Virus record (IMG/VR): IMGVR_UViG_3300042922_001168
Coordinates: 1 to 32,555 of that record
DNA length: 32,555 nucleotides
Strand: one strand, 5' to 3'
Source of the DNA: a virus
Shown piece after piece: positions 22,958-29,647 of the stretch (positions are counted from its first letter, which is position 1; each line of letters opens with the position of its first letter). Position numbers and translations under genes: made by a program. The notes under the pieces were generated by a model, which did not search any database, was not told the origin of the DNA, and was given only the letters and a program-made list of their open reading frames with translations.

Positions 22958-24267
22958 CTTATACTTATCCGATACCTTAAAATTACATCCTCAACTGCTT
23001 TTCTGCATTCATATTTACTTGTCTTATCACCATTGCCTTTTCTCGCAAGCAGCATATCTTTTGTAATCTTTTCAATGCTCTTCCCTGCCTTGAATTCGGA
23101 TATTATCACCTTTTCGGTATATACTTCCATATATTCATCCTCCCACTTTACTCCAATGTAGTCTAAAACCCGCCCCCATCCATATTTTTCTCCCGTAGTT
23201 TTATCAGTACAACAACGGTACATGTAAAATTCCCACTCTTTGTAGTTTCGTTCTCTAAGTCTGTCAAACCTGTGGGGCCTATTTTCAAGGTGTATACCAA
23301 ACCCGCACATACTACAGCCAGTTCTTTGTGCATCCGTTGTGTACAGTAGTCCGCTTTCAGTTCTTTCAATTCTTCCATATACATCGGGCAGAAGTCCCAA
23401 TTCGGGAATTTTAAGATCAATAGCCAATTGTAAAAGGTCTTGCCTAAGGAAAGGGGCAAATGGTGCGCTTCGAATTACTGTTTTGCCGTAATAGTTACAG
23501 CCATTTTCAATCAACGCCTCTTCCCTCTGTCCCCCCTCAGATGCCATCAAGCCTAAATACGGATAACTGTTGTGTTCTTTCGCCCAATCGTCACAAGGTT
23601 TTTCTTTAACCCAGTAACAGCATTTATTGGATACTGGAAAATCAGCCTCTAAATAATCAGTTCCATACTCCTCATTTGCCATTCCAGCGAATAGTTTTAA
23701 CCATTTTTTCGGTAACTGCATCCGGCTATTTTTAGCAAAATGGCCTTGTTTACCACATTCACCGGTTATAATTGCGTGCCTGACTGTTTTATTCTTTTCT
23801 GTTGGGTTTTGGATTGAATTTATTCTTCCAGCAAGCTTTTTGGATAGTACTGGGAATCCATCTTCATTGAGGACTTGAACTTTCGACTTTAACGGTCTTA
23901 TAGGCTCTAAATTTAGAATTTTATGTACATGTTGTATGCTCTTATCTTCTATGGATGAAACCGTAATACCGGGTGCATCTATTCCGATTTTCTTAAGAAA
24001 CATGTATAATGTTATGCTGTCGAGTCCTCCGACTGAGACATGATAGTTGTGTCCTCTTTTCTCCATTTCCATCATAAATTCGACTGCCCTTTGTTCTGCC
24101 CTCTTGATTTTTACTTCGTATGGCAATTGTTGCATTACCGTAAACTGTGCTTTTTTTCTTCTCTTGTCATTTTTCCAAGCCTCAAGCTCCTCATTGTCTT
24201 CCAAAAATTCCTTTACTTCAGGAATCGTAATTTCTTCAAGGTCAATTGCATCAAGCATTTTATTCAT
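22954..24267 (-). CDS. PAPS-reductase-family PP-loop ATPase (phage type)
   Basis: 437 aa; ATG with GGAGG 7 nt upstream. The PP-loop reads SVGGLDSITLYMFL (residues 78 to 91), where the usual S-G-G-K-D-S Lys is Leu. Further family features are NKCCYWVKEKPCDDWAK, MASEGGQREEAL (normally an R-x-x-E-S-x-x-R-type motif), and a C-terminal cysteine pair in TGCSMCGFGIHLENRP. Family members activate sulfate, or adenylate DNA/RNA as in DndC-like modification. Substrate here is unknown. It follows dnaB closely, so it may act on replicating DNA or nucleotides. The last codons (RISIS) may be an insertion artefact. Confidence 0.8.
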   Translation of the reverse strand: MNKMLDAIDLEEITIPEVKEFLEDNEELEAWKNDKRRKKAQFTVMQQLPYEVKIKRAEQRAVEFMMEMEKRGHNYHVSVGGLDSITLYMFLKKIGIDAPGITVSSIEDKSIQHVHKILNLEPIRPLKSKVQVLNEDGFPVLSKKLAGRINSIQNPTEKNKTVRHAIITGECGKQGHFAKNSRMQLPKKWLKLFAGMANEEYGTDYLEADFPVSNKCCYWVKEKPCDDWAKEHNSYPYLGLMASEGGQREEALIENGCNYYGKTVIRSAPFAPFLRQDLLQLAIDLKIPELGLLPDVYGRIERTESGLLYTTDAQRTGCSMCGFGIHLENRPHRFDRLRERNYKEWEFYMYRCCTDKTTGEKYGWGRVLDYIGVKWEDEYMEVYTEKVIISEFKAGKSIEKITKDMLLARKGNGDKTSKYECRKAVEDVILRYRISIS

Positions 24268-24274
24268 AATTTTC

Positions 24275-24290
24275 CCTCCACGTCTGGAGG
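24275..24290 (-). promoter_or_regulatory. Hairpin masking the ribosome-binding site of the PP-loop gene
   Basis: On the minus strand CCTCCA-GACG-TGGAGG forms a perfect 6-bp stem whose 3' arm is the GGAGG Shine-Dalgarno, 7 nt before the ATG. In RNA it would hide the site, so translation would need ribosome passage from the upstream frame, a protein, or a temperature change. Directly adjacent is the 12-bp palindrome. Confidence 0.55.
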
Positions 24291-24301
24291 TGTGCGCACA
24301 C
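24290..24301. promoter_or_regulatory. 12-bp perfect palindrome GTGTGCGCACAC
   Basis: It lies in the short gap between the dnaB-linked small frame and the PP-loop gene, in an AT-rich setting, next to AATTAA-rich sequence. Perfect dyads of this kind are usually operators of dimeric regulators. It could bind a repressor controlling the PP-loop gene alone. Confidence 0.5.
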
Positions 24302-24315
24302 TTAATTAACTAGTA

Positions 24316-24414
24316 TTACTCCGATAATTTAATTAATTTTCCTTCGCTATCTTTCCCTACTACGTCCCACCTACCCTCTGCAAATTCGAAAACTTCGTAT
24401 ACTGTGGAAGCCAT
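24316..24414 (-). CDS. Small phage protein overlapping the end of dnaB
   Basis: 32 aa: MASTVYEVFEFAEGRWDVVG, ending KLIKLSE. The ATG has GTGGAG 5 nt upstream and the frame overlaps the last 55 nt of dnaB in another phase. The pattern YEV-x-E-x-x-x-G-x-WDVVG-K is common to small proteins that phages place after replication genes. It is too short for firm proof, but frame, ribosome site and composition agree. Confidence 0.5.
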   Translation of the reverse strand: MASTVYEVFEFAEGRWDVVGKDSEGKLIKLSE

Positions 24415-25682
24415 ACCAGCTCCACTGTTCCTGTACCGACATCACGTCCTTTTTGGATCAGTATCTCAGCAATATTCTTTTTATCGGAATCAGGATAGTA
24501 ATAATCATCCCGGTAAATCATCATTACAACATCGGCTACTTCTTCAGCAGCTCCTGTTTCCTTCAGGTCGGAAAGCATAGGGCGCTTGTCGGCCCTGCCT
24601 TCGACTCCCCTGTTGAGCTGCTGTAGGAGAATCACTGGGCAGTTAAGTTCCTTTGCCAAACGCTTCATGCAACGGACATTTTCTTCATGCTCGGCAGTAT
24701 CATTTCCCTTCCGGGGTCTCCACATTTCTGTCAGATGATCCACGATAACCAAACCAAGGCCACCCATCCAGTTTTTTATCCTCCGACACCGTGCCTTTAT
24801 CTCAGAAGCCTTTATGTTTGGTGTATCATCAATAATCAGTTTACTTCCCGACAGTGGAGCCAAGCTTTTTCCGATCTTCTCCCAATCTGAATCATCCACT
24901 GTCCCAAGGCGGAGCCTCTGGTTATCTATCATATTCCACCCAGACAGGATCCTGTTTGTGATCTTTTCCTTACTCATTTCAAGACTGAATATAGCTGTCG
25001 GCACCTGCTTGAGGCAGGAAACATGTGTTGCAATATCAACTGCCAGACTTGTTTTTCCCATCCCAGGTCGCGCAGCTATTATTATCAGATCACTGTCCTG
25101 CAATCCTCCAAGTTTGTAGTCTATAGCCGCAAAACCTGTACTCAGCCCGGATATCTGCCCTCTGTTTTTACACCGCTGCTCCAGCATGCCTATTGTACTA
25201 ACAAGTGTCTGTTCAAGGCTGTAGAGTCCTTCTGATTCCTTTTGGTTAATGCTGAGGATCTCCTTTTCGGCCTTATCGATAATATTTTCTATTTCGTCAT
25301 GGTTGTAGGCCATATCCATGATTTCGGTGGATGCCTTGATCATCTTCCTTCGCTGGGATTTCTCGAGGATAATCCTGGCGTGTGGTAAAGCACTTGACGA
25401 AGTAGCCGCCATATCAGTCAAACCGACAATGTAATCCAAACCTCCTATAAGATCAAGAACCTTCCCTTCCTTCAACCTTTCTGAAACTGTAATAATATCA
25501 ATAGGCTGCTGCCTGCTATGCATTTCAATAACTGCAATAAAAACTTCTCTGTTTTGCAAGTTATAAAAATCATCTGCCCCAATAATCTCAGCCACATCCA
25601 TAATCACACTGCTGTCAATCAGCATGGAACCCAGAACACTTCTTTCAGCTTCAACCGCCTGAGGCGGAATCCTGTAATCCAT
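24360..25682 (-). CDS. dnaB: Replicative DNA helicase DnaB
   Basis: 440 aa. The N-terminal domain begins MDYRIPPQAVEAERSVLGSM, as in DnaB. The RecA-like domain has Walker A AARPGMGKT (residues 203 to 211), ETGAAEEVADVVMMIYRDDYY near the C-terminus, and Walker B LVIVDHLTEM, where DnaB usually has a D-Y-L-Q-L motif. QQLNRGVEGRADKRPMLSDL is the arginine-finger/DNA-loop region. It unwinds the fork as a hexamer. It comes just after the DnaD-type initiator, which would load it. The start has GGGGTGG. Confidence 0.96.
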   Translation of the reverse strand: MDYRIPPQAVEAERSVLGSMLIDSSVIMDVAEIIGADDFYNLQNREVFIAVIEMHSRQQPIDIITVSERLKEGKVLDLIGGLDYIVGLTDMAATSSSALPHARIILEKSQRRKMIKASTEIMDMAYNHDEIENIIDKAEKEILSINQKESEGLYSLEQTLVSTIGMLEQRCKNRGQISGLSTGFAAIDYKLGGLQDSDLIIIAARPGMGKTSLAVDIATHVSCLKQVPTAIFSLEMSKEKITNRILSGWNMIDNQRLRLGTVDDSDWEKIGKSLAPLSGSKLIIDDTPNIKASEIKARCRRIKNWMGGLGLVIVDHLTEMWRPRKGNDTAEHEENVRCMKRLAKELNCPVILLQQLNRGVEGRADKRPMLSDLKETGAAEEVADVVMMIYRDDYYYPDSDKKNIAEILIQKGRDVGTGTVELVWLPQYTKFSNLQRVGGT

Positions 25683-25712
25683 ATGTAACCACCCCTATTA
25701 TCACTATCTTCC

Positions 25713-26486
25713 TTAGTACCCGTTGGCTTTGATAAAAAAGTCAGGGACACTGATAATTTTGTCTTTCAGCCTGTTCTCAGCCTTGGCAGGTGCTGCCTCA
25801 ATCTTTATATAATCCTCAAATGGCTTTTCTTTGCCCAGGAAATTTGCTGACGATTTGAGGAACTGCATTTCAACTCCCACCTTTTTGTTCTTGTAGTTGA
25901 CAGCTGCAGTTATCAACTGCTCTTCCGTATATGACTTCAGACAGGTCTGCCAATTATTGAAGGTTCTTCGCTTTTCCTCAGCACGTGGATATGTCAGGTA
26001 GAATGATTCGAATTCTGCAGTATATTTATTATTAATATTCTTTATATTCTTTTTATTTGGTTGTCTGTTGGTTTTCTGTTGGCTATCCTGTTGGTTGCTG
26101 TTATCCTTCAACACTGCATTATTACTGGTTTCAACGTTGGTTGTTTCGTTGGTTGTATTTTGGGGTAAATTATCCCTGTCAGTGCCAGATTCATCATTTC
26201 CCTGATATTGCTCCCAGTTCACAACCGAAATGACAGAATACCTCCTTCCAACCGTTTTTAGGGTAATCATACGGTCCTGTTCCAGTAGATCAATAAGGTT
26301 CCTAAGTCTGCCTTCGGGAATATTCAGTATACGACTCCATTCAGGCCTGCCATATATGAGCTGCCCCGGCAGCAGTGAAACCATTCTGCCCTTGCAGGGT
26401 TTACTGTATTCCCTGTATGCGGCGCACAGAAGGATATAGTTCCAGGCCTTGAAAGCATAAGCATCCTGGAATACCCAGTGATCCAC
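25713..26486 (-). CDS. DnaD-type phage replication initiator / helicase loader
   Basis: 257 aa from GTG 26486. The winged-helix N-terminus (DHWVFQDAYAFKAWNYILLC, then LPGQLIYGRPEWSRILNIPE) is that of phage replisome organisers; a Gln/Asn-rich linker (QQDSQQKTNRQPNKKN) and a C-terminal helical domain (FYLTYPRAEEKRRTFNNW) follow. It should bind the phage origin and load DnaB, encoded just downstream. Homologues begin about ten residues earlier with a GYIK-x-YRSL motif, and the same residues are encoded upstream here, after a perfect AAAGGAGG, with ATA at 26519 in place of ATG. An AUA start is thus possible. GTG 26486 has AGGAG only 4 nt away. Confidence 0.85.
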   Translation of the reverse strand: MDHWVFQDAYAFKAWNYILLCAAYREYSKPCKGRMVSLLPGQLIYGRPEWSRILNIPEGRLRNLIDLLEQDRMITLKTVGRRYSVISVVNWEQYQGNDESGTDRDNLPQNTTNETTNVETSNNAVLKDNSNQQDSQQKTNRQPNKKNIKNINNKYTAEFESFYLTYPRAEEKRRTFNNWQTCLKSYTEEQLITAAVNYKNKKVGVEMQFLKSSANFLGKEKPFEDYIKIEAAPAKAENRLKDKIISVPDFFIKANGY

Positions 26487-26515
26487 TAGACTCCTGTATT
26501 CTTTTATGTAGCCCT

Positions 26516-27022
26516 CTATACTATCCGCCTCCTTTTCAAAGGAGCATGCTGATCCAGATCAAAAAGTGGAAGTTGCTTCGTCTCAGCCTCTTTTACTGGC
26601 CTGCGTCGTTCCTTTTCCAGAGCACTCCATCTGTGTATGTAATTGATTTGTGCAGCAGTCCTCACATTGCTATGGCTTCCAACCAGTTCAACCCTGCTGC
26701 TTATTCCTTTTGCCAGAAATGACTTACTGATTTTTTCAGCAAAATAATTCTTGATAAGGTAGCATTCAAAGCTCAGAATGTGAAACTCCTTCCCGTCAAT
26801 TTCGAATACGACCCGGCTGTTGCATGGCCCTAAGATATCAATCTCGTCACCCGGGAGATCCTCGAACAAATCCATCTCGGTCCTATATGGAATCCCTTTC
26901 TCGGTGAAATATCCTGCCAGGAATTCCGCAGTCTCTGGATCCAAACGGTATGAATACTGTTTCGTCCTGATACGTACTGCAAATAGTTGTCTATAACATG
27001 CAAGATAAATGTTTGTATCCAT
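26516..27022 (-). CDS. Conserved early phage protein of unknown function
   Basis: 168 aa from the ATG at 27022 (GGAGG 5 nt upstream; another ATG four codons earlier lacks a site). It begins MDTNIYLACYRQLFAVRIR, has EFLAGYFTEKGIPYRTEMD and an acidic DLFEDLPGDEIDILG segment, and ends in a basic helix with ALEKERRRPVKEAETKQLPL, then KRRRIV. No family recognised. Placement before the initiator and a charged tail point to a DNA-linked early function, but this is inference. The stop overlaps the initiator's possible start. Confidence 0.65.
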   Translation of the reverse strand: MDTNIYLACYRQLFAVRIRTKQYSYRLDPETAEFLAGYFTEKGIPYRTEMDLFEDLPGDEIDILGPCNSRVVFEIDGKEFHILSFECYLIKNYFAEKISKSFLAKGISSRVELVGSHSNVRTAAQINYIHRWSALEKERRRPVKEAETKQLPLFDLDQHAPLKRRRIV

Positions 27023-27081
27023 ATATCCCTCCATCTCAAAATCACGGCACTACCCAGTCAAACATTCTAAACAGACCCCTT

Positions 27082-27171
27082 TCAGGCAGTCCTCCCCAAT
27101 TGATAGGCAAGCAGGTTTTTAACCGGCATGTCCTTCTTCCTTGTAAAAAATCCAAATAATTTATATAACAT
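27082..27171 (-). CDS. Very small basic early protein
   Basis: 29 aa: MLYKLFGFFTRKKDMPVKNL, ending YQLGRTA. The ATG has GGAGG 7 nt upstream, a consensus site. The N-terminal LYKLFGFF segment is hydrophobic, followed by RKK, so membrane or nucleic-acid association is plausible. Nothing else in the gap 27035 to 27231 shows support except an even shorter ATG frame of 7 codons. Confidence 0.5.
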   Translation of the reverse strand: MLYKLFGFFTRKKDMPVKNLLAYQLGRTA

Positions 27172-27231
27172 TGTCCCACCTCCATATATACTTGATCTGC
27201 CCCTGTTTCACAGGAGCAGGAACTGGATAAA

Positions 27232-27723
27232 CTACGTAGCTATCCTTTTGGATATTGCAATTATGTCAACCATGACACTCACAAAATAGTCGGTTGTTAC
27301 ATTTACAAAAAAGCAGAACTTGTTGGCAAAAACATCATTGAGAGCTTCCTTTTTTGCCTCATCCCATTCCTGCTCCGATATCTCCACTGCTTGTCCAAGT
27401 TTGACATTCAAGGCTTCGGAAATGATTAATTTTAAAGCCTCATCCAAATTTACAACCCCCTCCCAGATATCAATCAACTGAATATTAAACAGATCAAAAT
27501 TTACAATGCTGCCATTCTTATAAGGTTTACGCCTGAAATGACTATCCTTGTACAAAATTGCAGACTGGCTGGGCTGTTCAATAGTCGCACAAATATCAAC
27601 CTTTACCCGGATGCCAAAAGGAGTCATAAAATATCCTTTGAGAACTCCGATGTACGAACCCCAGTATTGATCGGAAGCAAGAACAGTCTTCCCTATTGAT
27701 TCAACCATTGTGTTTTTGTACAC
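27232..27723 (-). CDS. Hypothetical early protein
   Basis: 163 aa from GTG 27723, which has GGGGGTG 5 nt upstream; the frame is open 15 codons further, but only with a weak TTG. It begins MYKNTMVESIGKTVLASDQY, has strand-rich DICATIEQPSQSAILYKD and a helical C-terminal half (NLDEALKLIISEALNVKLGQ), and ends in a hydrophobic TTDYFVSVMVDIIAIS. Not recognised. It lies in the leftward early operon between the tiny genes and the replication genes. Confidence 0.6.
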   Translation of the reverse strand: MYKNTMVESIGKTVLASDQYWGSYIGVLKGYFMTPFGIRVKVDICATIEQPSQSAILYKDSHFRRKPYKNGSIVNFDLFNIQLIDIWEGVVNLDEALKLIISEALNVKLGQAVEISEQEWDEAKKEALNDVFANKFCFFVNVTTDYFVSVMVDIIAISKRIAT

Positions 27724-27784
27724 TGCTACACCCCCATTGACACAGATACCAGCCCATGCTAGAATCAAATTAACGATTTTTTTC

Positions 27785-27886
27785 TTAGCGGCTTATATAG
27801 CTGCTTTTTTTATGTCTTTTCCCAATTAAAACTTGCCGTCCAGGTAGTAATATAATCTCATTTTCAAAGCACTTATCCCGAATCAT
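27785..27886 (-). CDS. Small early protein
   Basis: 33 aa: MIRDKCFENEIILLPGRQVL, ending in the basic KRHKKSSYISR. The start has GGAAGTGGTGAA before the ATG and lies 13 nt after the stop of the upstream small gene, so it fits the tight early operon. Function unknown; a strand-plus-basic-tail layout suggests nucleic-acid binding. The 3' end overlaps a stem (AGCGGCT/AGCTGCT) with a T-run on the plus strand. Confidence 0.5.
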   Translation of the reverse strand: MIRDKCFENEIILLPGRQVLIGKRHKKSSYISR

Positions 27887-27898
27887 TTCACCACTTCC

Positions 27899-28051
27899 TT
27901 AAAACTCTCTATATGCCTTCTCGGCCTGATCTTCTGTTTTCACGTCCATCTGGTGCTCCATCTCACGAACCAAGTACTTAATTTGCTTATCTGTCATTTC
28001 AAGCGCCTTTGCAGCTATTATGGCATACCCGATTGCTGCTTTATTATTCAT
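27899..28051 (-). CDS. Small helical early protein
   Basis: 50 aa, two predicted helices: NNKAAIGYAIIAAKALEMT, then DKQIKYLVREMEHQMDVKTE, ending AEKAYREF. GAGGGACAG precedes the ATG. Acidic-to-neutral and without cysteines. Similar short alanine-rich helical proteins occur in the early operons of Firmicute phages. No function can be named. Confidence 0.6.
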   Translation of the reverse strand: MNNKAAIGYAIIAAKALEMTDKQIKYLVREMEHQMDVKTEDQAEKAYREF

Positions 28052-28100
28052 TGAGCCTGTCCCTCATTTCTATGCATGTCTATATTTAATCTAAAAAAAA

Positions 28101-28268
28101 TTACAAAGTTCTCTCTTGTTTACTTTCTGTCGCTATCTCTTCCGGAGTTTTCCACCTTACGGTGATATCACACTTAAAGATGTTAGAGAGAACCTGTTCC
28201 AGATCTCTAATCCTTTTTTGATTTTCCTCTAGCGTGATGTTGGGCGGAATAATCTCTGCAGTGCCCAC
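28101..28268 (-). CDS. Small early protein with coiled-coil segment
   Basis: 55 aa with GTG start (AAGGGGGTGG upstream). After MGTAEIIPPNITLEENQKRI comes a coiled-coil-like RIRDLEQVLSNIFKC, then a strand and an acidic tail. The opening I-x-P-P-x-I-T-x-E-E is typical of short phage proteins that dimerise. It is the second gene of the leftward early operon. Confidence 0.55.
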   Translation of the reverse strand: MGTAEIIPPNITLEENQKRIRDLEQVLSNIFKCDITVRWKTPEEIATESKQERTL

Positions 28269-28311
28269 AAAACCACCCCCTTATTAATACTTATTAAGGC
28301 CTGTTTGTACA

Positions 28312-28467
28312 CTATTCCTTTGATTTACGTTCCAGTTCTGCGATAATTGCAGCACCCTTGATAGTGGCAAATATAATTTCCTGCTGCCTGGGAGTCATTT
28401 TGCTTAACAAATCTGCAAACGCTTCTGCATTACTCATAATAGTTTTATGCTCTATTTTTCCTGACAT
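28312..28467 (-). CDS. First gene of the early operon, small helical protein
   Basis: 51 aa: MSGKIEHKTIMSNAEAFADL, then MTPRQQEIIFATIKGAAIIA, ending ELERKSKE. The ATG has GAGGTGAT and lies about 30 nt after the predicted transcription start. It resembles short helical proteins opposite phage repressors; although it occupies a Cro position it has no obvious helix-turn-helix, so an antirepressor or anti-CI role is only a possibility. Confidence 0.6.
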   Translation of the reverse strand: MSGKIEHKTIMSNAEAFADLLSKMTPRQQEIIFATIKGAAIIAELERKSKE

Positions 28468-28504
28468 ATTATTATCACCTCACTTATTTTTGTCTTTTAA
28501 CAAC

Positions 28505-28533
28505 ATCATAATGTGTTTTAAGGACAATGTCAA
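28505..28533 (-). promoter_or_regulatory. Leftward early promoter (TTGACA-17-TATGAT)
   Basis: Minus strand TTGACA (28528 to 28533), 17-nt spacer, TATGAT (28505 to 28510): consensus sigma-A. It drives the early operon. The -10 overlaps an imperfect dyad TTAACAACA...TGTGTTTTAA, and GACAATGTC covers the -35, so repressor binding there would shut it off. Confidence 0.85.
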
Positions 28534-28545
28534 GTATGAATTTGT

Positions 28546-28557
28546 TGTTGACCAACA
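28546..28557. promoter_or_regulatory. Candidate repressor operator TGTTG-AC-CAACA
   Basis: Perfect 5-bp arms around AC, overlapping the -35 of the repressor promoter. A second short dyad, TCAC-GT-GTGA at 28561 to 28570, lies between -35 and -10. They are the best-formed dyads in the switch region and could allow autoregulation by the CI-type protein. Confidence 0.45.
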
Positions 28558-28576
28558 TTTTCACGTGTGATATTAT
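28548..28576 (+). promoter_or_regulatory. Repressor promoter (TTGACC-17-TATTAT)
   Basis: TTGACC (28548 to 28553), 17-nt spacer, TATTAT (28571 to 28576). The start would fall near 28583, immediately before the AGGAGG of the repressor gene, so the leader is only about 15 nt. It is divergent from the early promoter, a standard lysogeny switch. Confidence 0.78.
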
Positions 28577-28597
28577 TTTCGGTAGGAGGTGTATATT

Positions 28598-29083
28598 TTG
28601 GAAATATTCGAGAGAATCAAAATATTAAGAAATAAGGAATACTTAAACTTAACCCAAGAAGAGTTTTCAATGCGAATAAAAATTAGCAGGTCTAATCTCG
28701 CAAGTCTTGAAACCGGGAGAATAAATGTCACTGACAGACTTATCTCTGACATCTGTCGTGAATTTAGAGTTAACGAGGTGTGGCTCCGCACTGGCAGAGG
28801 GGACATATTCTTAATTACTCCAGATGATGATATTGAGCGTCTTGCAGTAAAATACAACCTGTCGGATCTTGCCAAACGTGTTGTTGGCGAATTTGTAAAG
28901 CTCGACAAAGATCAAAGCAATGCAGTTCTTGAGTGGCTCAAAAATGTTTTTACTGGTTCTGAAATCAGTGATAAGAGTACTGTTACATATGATAAGAAAG
29001 TACATCTTGCAGCTGCTCATAACGATAACCTAGAGGATCCTGAAGAACAGGAAAAAGTTAGACGTGATTTCGATAAGATATGA
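28598..29083 (+). CDS. CI-like repressor, XRE-family HTH
   Basis: 161 aa with TTG start at 28598 (AGGAGG 8 nt upstream; a GTG three codons earlier overlaps the site). The HTH is LTQEEFSMRIKISRSNLASL followed by ETGRINVTDRLISDICREF. RVNEVWLRTGRGDIF is a common extension in Gram-positive phage repressors. The C-terminal part is helical and acidic and lacks the self-cleaving Ser/Lys peptidase domain of LexA/CI. Loss of repression would therefore need another factor, such as the ImmA-like protein encoded next. Confidence 0.93.
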   Translation: MEIFERIKILRNKEYLNLTQEEFSMRIKISRSNLASLETGRINVTDRLISDICREFRVNEVWLRTGRGDIFLITPDDDIERLAVKYNLSDLAKRVVGEFVKLDKDQSNAVLEWLKNVFTGSEISDKSTVTYDKKVHLAAAHNDNLEDPEEQEKVRRDFDKI

Positions 29084-29099
29084 CGGATGGTGAATATAT

Positions 29100-29561
29100 T
29101 TGAGCTATGAAAAACTCCTCAATGAAGCATATAAAAATGATATTGTCGTAAAAGAACTAAAATTTGAATCATCCTCAAAGGGTTTAATTAAAAATAACAA
29201 GATTGCTATTCGCAATGATATTACTACTACAAATGAAAAAGCCTGCATCCTTGCCGAAGAAATTGGTCATTACTTTACAACTCACGGTGATATCCTTGAT
29301 CAAACTAAAACTGAAAATAGAAGGCAAGAAAAACGTGCTCGTAATTGGGCATATGAAAAGTTAGTACCGCTTGATAAGGTAATTGAAGCATATGATTCGG
29401 GAGTAAGAAACCGATTTGAATTAGCTTTATATCTCGATGTTATTGAAGAATTTCTGGAAGAAGCAATTATTCATTATAAAGAAAAATATGGCATATATGT
29501 CGTTATAGGTAATTACATAGTTTACTTTGATCCCCTTGGAATTTATAAAAAACTTGAGTAG
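29100..29561 (+). CDS. immA: ImmA/IrrE-family metallopeptidase-like protein
   Basis: 153 aa with TTG start at 29100. The motif is CILAEEIGHYFTTHGDILDQ. Canonical IrrE/ImmA has H-E-x-x-H, but here the first His is Glu, as in many phage ImmA-like proteins of this group; the second His and His-Gly-Asp remain. C-terminal DVIEEFLEEAIIHYKEKYG and YIVYFDPLGIY are typical. In ICEBs1 the metallopeptidase ImmA cleaves the ImmR repressor after DNA damage. A partner role for the adjacent repressor, which lacks its own peptidase, is probable, but catalysis is uncertain. Confidence 0.85.
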   Translation: MSYEKLLNEAYKNDIVVKELKFESSSKGLIKNNKIAIRNDITTTNEKACILAEEIGHYFTTHGDILDQTKTENRRQEKRARNWAYEKLVPLDKVIEAYDSGVRNRFELALYLDVIEEFLEEAIIHYKEKYGIYVVIGNYIVYFDPLGIYKKLE

Positions 29562-29563
29562 TC

Positions 29564-29593
29564 TTGCAAACAAAATCTTACAAATGATAGAAT
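29564..29593 (+). promoter_or_regulatory. Possible promoter of the HsdR_N-like nuclease gene
   Basis: TTGCAA (29564 to 29569), 18-nt spacer, TAGAAT (29588 to 29593), just after the ImmA-like stop. Moderate match. It would let the nuclease gene be expressed apart from the repressor. Confidence 0.4.
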
Positions 29594-29647
29594 ATACACA
29601 TAAATGTTGGTAATTCTATTATAAAATTGGAGAAAAGGGGTAATGCT

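Noticed and set aside
27035-27058. Seven-codon frame (MFDWVVP) between the 29-aa and 168-aa genes
   Set aside because: Too short to judge, and its ribosome site is about 10 nt away. It could be a leader peptide but nothing supports that.
27785-27812. Stem AGCGGCT/AGCTGCT followed by a T-run on the plus strand, a possible terminator
   Set aside because: No plus-strand transcript is expected there and the stem overlaps the end of a minus-strand small gene; it has a G-U pair. Left as a remark.
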